DNA from: Stenotrophomonas sp046736075
GTDB taxonomy: Bacteria; Pseudomonadota; Gammaproteobacteria; Xanthomonadales; Xanthomonadaceae
DNA length: 64,000 nt
Direction of reading: 5' to 3'
Assembly: GCF_046736075.1 (NCBI RefSeq)
Contig: NZ_CP177163.1
Location: 2,790,001 to 2,854,000, forward strand
Each line of letters starts with the position of its first letter. Position 1 is the stretch's first letter. Under the pieces are notes generated by a model. It did not search any database, was not told the origin of the DNA, and saw only the letters and a program-made list of their open reading frames with translations. Shown here piece by piece: positions 61,007-64,000 of this stretch. The position numbers and the translations under genes were made by a program.

Positions 61007-61576
61007 TCAGCGGCTGGCGGTGGCCGGGCCGCGCACGTCGCGCTGGATCCAGTCGTCCAGCAGCTTCTTTTCATAGCGCAGCGGGTCGGTATCGCTCTGC
61101 AACCCGATGTTGTGCAGGTAGCTGGTGTCCACCAGCTTGCGCTCGCCCTGGGACACCACCGTGCCCTGCGCATCCTTCAGGGTAAAGGTCAGCGAAATGC
61201 GCGGCGGATAGATGTCGCGCATGATCCGCACGTCGCTGGCGCGCGGCCCGTGCCAGGGCTCGTAGTCGCCGGCGCGCTTGATGTCGGTCAGGGTCACATC
61301 CAGCGTCTGCCCCGGCTGCAGCTGCTTGCCGGCGGCGGTCTGCACGTACTGGCCCAACTGCTGCACCCAGTTGCCGCGCTCTGCATCAAACCGATTGGTG
61401 CTTTGGCGGATCTCGGTGAACTGCGCGGGATCGGTCCACTGCACGCGCACCGGGCCATCCCCGCTCAGCGCCCGTGGGGCCTGCGGGTCGGTCACGGTTC
61501 TCGGGCCGGCGGCCTGCGCCGCCCCCATCGCCAGCACGCACGCCAGCGCGGTGCTGATGATCATTGAACGCTTCAT
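61007..61576 (-). CDS. DUF3016 exported protein
   Basis: 189 aa. AGGAGGAAG before the ATG, signal peptide ending GAAQA. VRVQWTDPAQFTEIR and the later RIMRDIYPPRISLTFTL are the DUF3016 pattern. Periplasmic, function unknown. It shares its terminator region with alr on the opposite strand. Confidence 0.8.
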   Translation of the reverse strand: MKRSMIISTALACVLAMGAAQAAGPRTVTDPQAPRALSGDGPVRVQWTDPAQFTEIRQSTNRFDAERGNWVQQLGQYVQTAAGKQLQPGQTLDVTLTDIKRAGDYEPWHGPRASDVRIMRDIYPPRISLTFTLKDAQGTVVSQGERKLVDTSYLHNIGLQSDTDPLRYEKKLLDDWIQRDVRGPATASR

Positions 61577-61826
61577 GGCACTTCCTCCTGCGTCATTGAG
61601 ACAGGGAATACGAAAGGCAGTGTGATCCTGATCCGGGTGAGGGACAATCCTCCCACCGCGCCCGCTCCACCGGCGTTGCCGCCAATTCATCGGCGTCAAT
61701 CCCACCCTTGGCGCTTGACGCTGCGAATACGCGCTCTGGAACATCCTGTGTCCCTCCGTTACGCCAGTTGCCCTCTTGACGCCTTTGTCCAGCCTGCCCC
61801 CTTCCACCCTGGAACGTCCTCCGGTC

Positions 61827-63791
61827 ATGGTCCCGGCGTCTGACCCCGTCCTGCACCGCGGGGTGCTGGAGCGGATGAATGCCGGGTTCTGCGTCATCCA
61901 GGTGCTGTTCGATGGCGAGCATGCAGTGGACTACCGCTTCCTGGAGGTCAACGACGCCTTCGTGCGCAATACCGGTATCGCCGACGCCGTTGGCCAGCGC
62001 ATGCGGGTGCTGCAGCCGCAGCACGAGGCGGAGTGGTACCGCCTCTACGGGCAGGTGGCACGCACCGGCAAACCGCTGCAGTTCGAACTGGAGGCCCGCG
62101 CGCTGTCGCGCTGGTATTCGGTGGAGGCGGTGCGCGTGGGAGATCCGGACGACCACCGCGTGGCGGTGCTGTTCTTCGACGTCACCGCGCGCAAGCAGAT
62201 CGAAGTGGAGCTGGCCGAGAGCGAGGCGCGGTTCAGCGCACTGGCCGATGGGCTGCCGATGCCGGTGTGGGTACTGGACGAGCGCGGCCATGCCCGCTTC
62301 GTCAACAGTGCGTTCACCGAATTCTTCGGTGGCGACGAACAACGCGTGCCCGAAGACGTCTGGCGCGGTCTGGTCCATCCCGACGATGCCTCCGTGTTCG
62401 AGTACGAACTGCAGGAAGCGCTCAAGGCGCAGCGGTCGATGCATGCGCTGGTGCGCGGGCGGCGCGCCGATGGCCAGTGGCGCTGGCTGGAAATGAACGC
62501 GCGCCCGCGCTTCTCGCGCATGGGCCGTTTCATCGGCCTGGCCGGCAGCAGCCCGGACGTGACCGAACGGCGCGAAATCGAAATGGCGCGCGAGGAACTG
62601 CTGCAGTCCGAACGCGCCGCGCGCAGCGCCGCCGAGAACATGGCGCGGGTCAAGGATGAATTCCTGGCCACGCTGTCGCATGAACTGCGCACGCCGCTGA
62701 CCACCATTCTGGGCTGGAGCGAACTGCTGCTGCAGCGCATCGACGAGACCAGCCCGATGTACAAGGGCCTGGGCGTGATCGCCAACAGCGCGATGGCGCA
62801 GAAGCGCCTGATCTCGGACATGCTGGACCTGAGCAGCATGCTGCTGGGCAAGGTGCAGCTGGAAGTGGAAGTGCTGGACCTGCGCGCGCAGATGATCGAA
62901 GCGATGCGCGCCCAGGAGCTGGTGGCCGAAGGCAAGGCGCTTACCACCAGCCTGGTCCTGCCCGACGACCCCTGCCTGGTGCTGGGCGACGCCACGCGCC
63001 TGCAGCAGGTGCTGTGGAACCTGCTCTCCAATGCGATCAAGTTCACCCCGGCCGAGGGCACCGTCGCGGTGACCCTGGCTGCCGATGCCGGGCACTGGTC
63101 GATCACCGTGGCCGATTCCGGCGACGGCATCGCCCCCGAGTTCCTGCGCCACCTGTTCGGCCGTTTCCGCCAGGCGGATGGCACCACCACCCGCCGTCAT
63201 GGCGGCCTGGGACTGGGCCTGGCGATCGTGCAGCAGCTGGTGGAGCTGCATGGTGGCGCGGTGGCGGCCAGCAGCGATGGCCAGGGCCACGGCGCCACGT
63301 TCACGGTGCGCCTGCCGCGCTACCAGGCGCAGGCCGATGGGCGCCCGCTGCGCGAAGTGTTCAATGGCCCGATCAACGAGCAGATCATCGAGCCGTTCCC
63401 GCTCAAGGGCCTGCACCTGCTGGCGGTGGAGGATCAGCCGGAGGTGCTGGAGTACCTGCGCCGGCTGCTCGAAGAGCAGGGGGCCCAGGTCACGGCGGCG
63501 GCATCGGCCGGCGAGGCGCTGGCGCTGCTGGATGCCGGTGGCCACGCCAGCATCGACGTGCTGCTGACCGACATCGGCATGCCCGGCATGGATGGCTATG
63601 GCCTGGTGCGGACCCTGCGCGAGGACATCGGCGTGGACGCCCAGGTGCTCCCCGCCGTGGCGGTGACCGCGCTGGCCCGTGCCGACGACCGCAAGCGCGC
63701 CTTGGCGTCCGGCTTCCAGGAGCACGTGGCCAAGCCCTATTCGGTGGCGCAGCTGGTGTCGGCCGTACGCGGCGTGCTGGCCGCGCGCTAG
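61827..63791 (+). CDS. Hybrid histidine kinase (PAS-PAS-HK-REC)
   Basis: 654 aa, no membrane segment. Two PAS domains (about 10-130 and 135-250). HisKA with the phospho-His in FLATLSHELRTPLTTILG; ATPase with NLLSNAIKFTP and GGLGLGLAIVQQLVELHGG. Receiver at about 540-650 with VEDQPEV, phospho-Asp in LLTDIGMPGMDGY and Lys in VAKPYS. It senses a cytoplasmic signal. ATG 61827 is preferred; TTG 61776 would add 17 residues. No separate partner regulator is nearby. Confidence 0.85.
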   Translation: MVPASDPVLHRGVLERMNAGFCVIQVLFDGEHAVDYRFLEVNDAFVRNTGIADAVGQRMRVLQPQHEAEWYRLYGQVARTGKPLQFELEARALSRWYSVEAVRVGDPDDHRVAVLFFDVTARKQIEVELAESEARFSALADGLPMPVWVLDERGHARFVNSAFTEFFGGDEQRVPEDVWRGLVHPDDASVFEYELQEALKAQRSMHALVRGRRADGQWRWLEMNARPRFSRMGRFIGLAGSSPDVTERREIEMAREELLQSERAARSAAENMARVKDEFLATLSHELRTPLTTILGWSELLLQRIDETSPMYKGLGVIANSAMAQKRLISDMLDLSSMLLGKVQLEVEVLDLRAQMIEAMRAQELVAEGKALTTSLVLPDDPCLVLGDATRLQQVLWNLLSNAIKFTPAEGTVAVTLAADAGHWSITVADSGDGIAPEFLRHLFGRFRQADGTTTRRHGGLGLGLAIVQQLVELHGGAVAASSDGQGHGATFTVRLPRYQAQADGRPLREVFNGPINEQIIEPFPLKGLHLLAVEDQPEVLEYLRRLLEEQGAQVTAAASAGEALALLDAGGHASIDVLLTDIGMPGMDGYGLVRTLREDIGVDAQVLPAVAVTALARADDRKRALASGFQEHVAKPYSVAQLVSAVRGVLAAR

Positions 63792-63854
63792 GCGTGTTGC
63801 CGGGCCGTATACGCCCGGCTTGGCACACTGGCCTGCCGTATTCCGGAGAACGCC

Positions 63855-64000
63855 ATGTCCCGTCTTGCCCCCACCGTGCATACCGACCCTGCCGACATCG
63901 CCGCGCTGGAGGCGCTGCTGCCGCAGCTGCGGGGGCAGACCCAGGTGGAGCTGACCCTGGTGGACGGCCGCCGCCTGCTGGGTACCGTGGCGGTGCAACC
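63855..64000 (+). CDS. DUF3247 protein, 5' part only
   Basis: 48 residues are visible before the edge: MSRLAPTVHTDPADIAALEA then LRGQTQVELTLVDGRRLLGTVAV. This agrees with the DUF3247 family, typical of Xanthomonadaceae. GGAG lies before the ATG. Function unknown. Confidence 0.75.
   Translation, partial: MSRLAPTVHTDPADIAALEALLPQLRGQTQVELTLVDGRRLLGTVAVQ

Overview
The window is high-GC Gammaproteobacterial chromosome, best matched to Stenotrophomonas (S. maltophilia group, Xanthomonadaceae). The evidence is the GTAG-headed palindromic repeats of SMAG type at 53335-53406 and 54244-54321, a REP-associated tyrosine transposase, a DUF3247 gene at the right edge, and the dad, motAB and CobW/Zur gene content. 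No tRNA, rRNA, CRISPR array, prophage or complete insertion sequence was seen.

Left arm (1-7578): an accessory polymorphic-toxin locus. Two toxin modules, each a 121-aa small protein, a 233-aa Tox-REase-5-like nuclease and an Imm52-like immunity gene, lie as direct repeats 2353 bp apart. The second module continues into four more immunity genes. That gives six full-length immunity genes, one truncated copy and one stub. The first half of the two nucleases is almost identical in DNA, while the catalytic half differs. The array carries clear scars of recombination. Type VI secretion is the likely export route, but no VgrG or PAAR gene is fused to these toxins; the tail of one upstream gene is cut by the window edge.

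7659-20917: mixed housekeeping and accessory genes. They include a YncE-like secreted propeller; a second type VI-related operon (a 63-aa protein, a PAAR spike, a DUF4123 adaptor and a secreted small protein); a methyltransferase; several lipoproteins, two of them paralogues flanking a RAYT transposase; a Zur-box-controlled divergent pair (MerC-like membrane protein and CobW-family zinc GTPase); an ABC-F ATPase; and a LysR regulator.

20918-42051: a LysR-divergent serine hydrolase/MFS pair, polysaccharide deacetylase, CSS-EAL phosphodiesterase, D-Ala/D-Ser/Gly permease cycA, lytic transglycosylase, a TPR protein, an NHL-propeller/M23 fusion, an ECF42-type sigma factor with its DGPF (YCII) and VOC genes, an M28 peptidase, a LytS/LytTR-type two-component system, and an MpaB-like protein. 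A short lower-GC insert (about 42048-42682) looks like an orphan toxin tail with a coupled downstream gene.

42931-64000: core genes. These are an M13 peptidase, a PAS-EAL protein with a degenerate GGDEF, a LysR/DoxX/extradiol dioxygenase cluster, a CPA1 antiporter, small DUF genes, motAB, msrB, the Lrp-dadA-alr D-alanine catabolic locus with a palindromic Lrp-like site, a DUF3016 protein, a hybrid histidine kinase and the start of a DUF3247 gene. cycA (uptake) and dadA/alr (oxidation and racemisation) together make a D-amino-acid use route.
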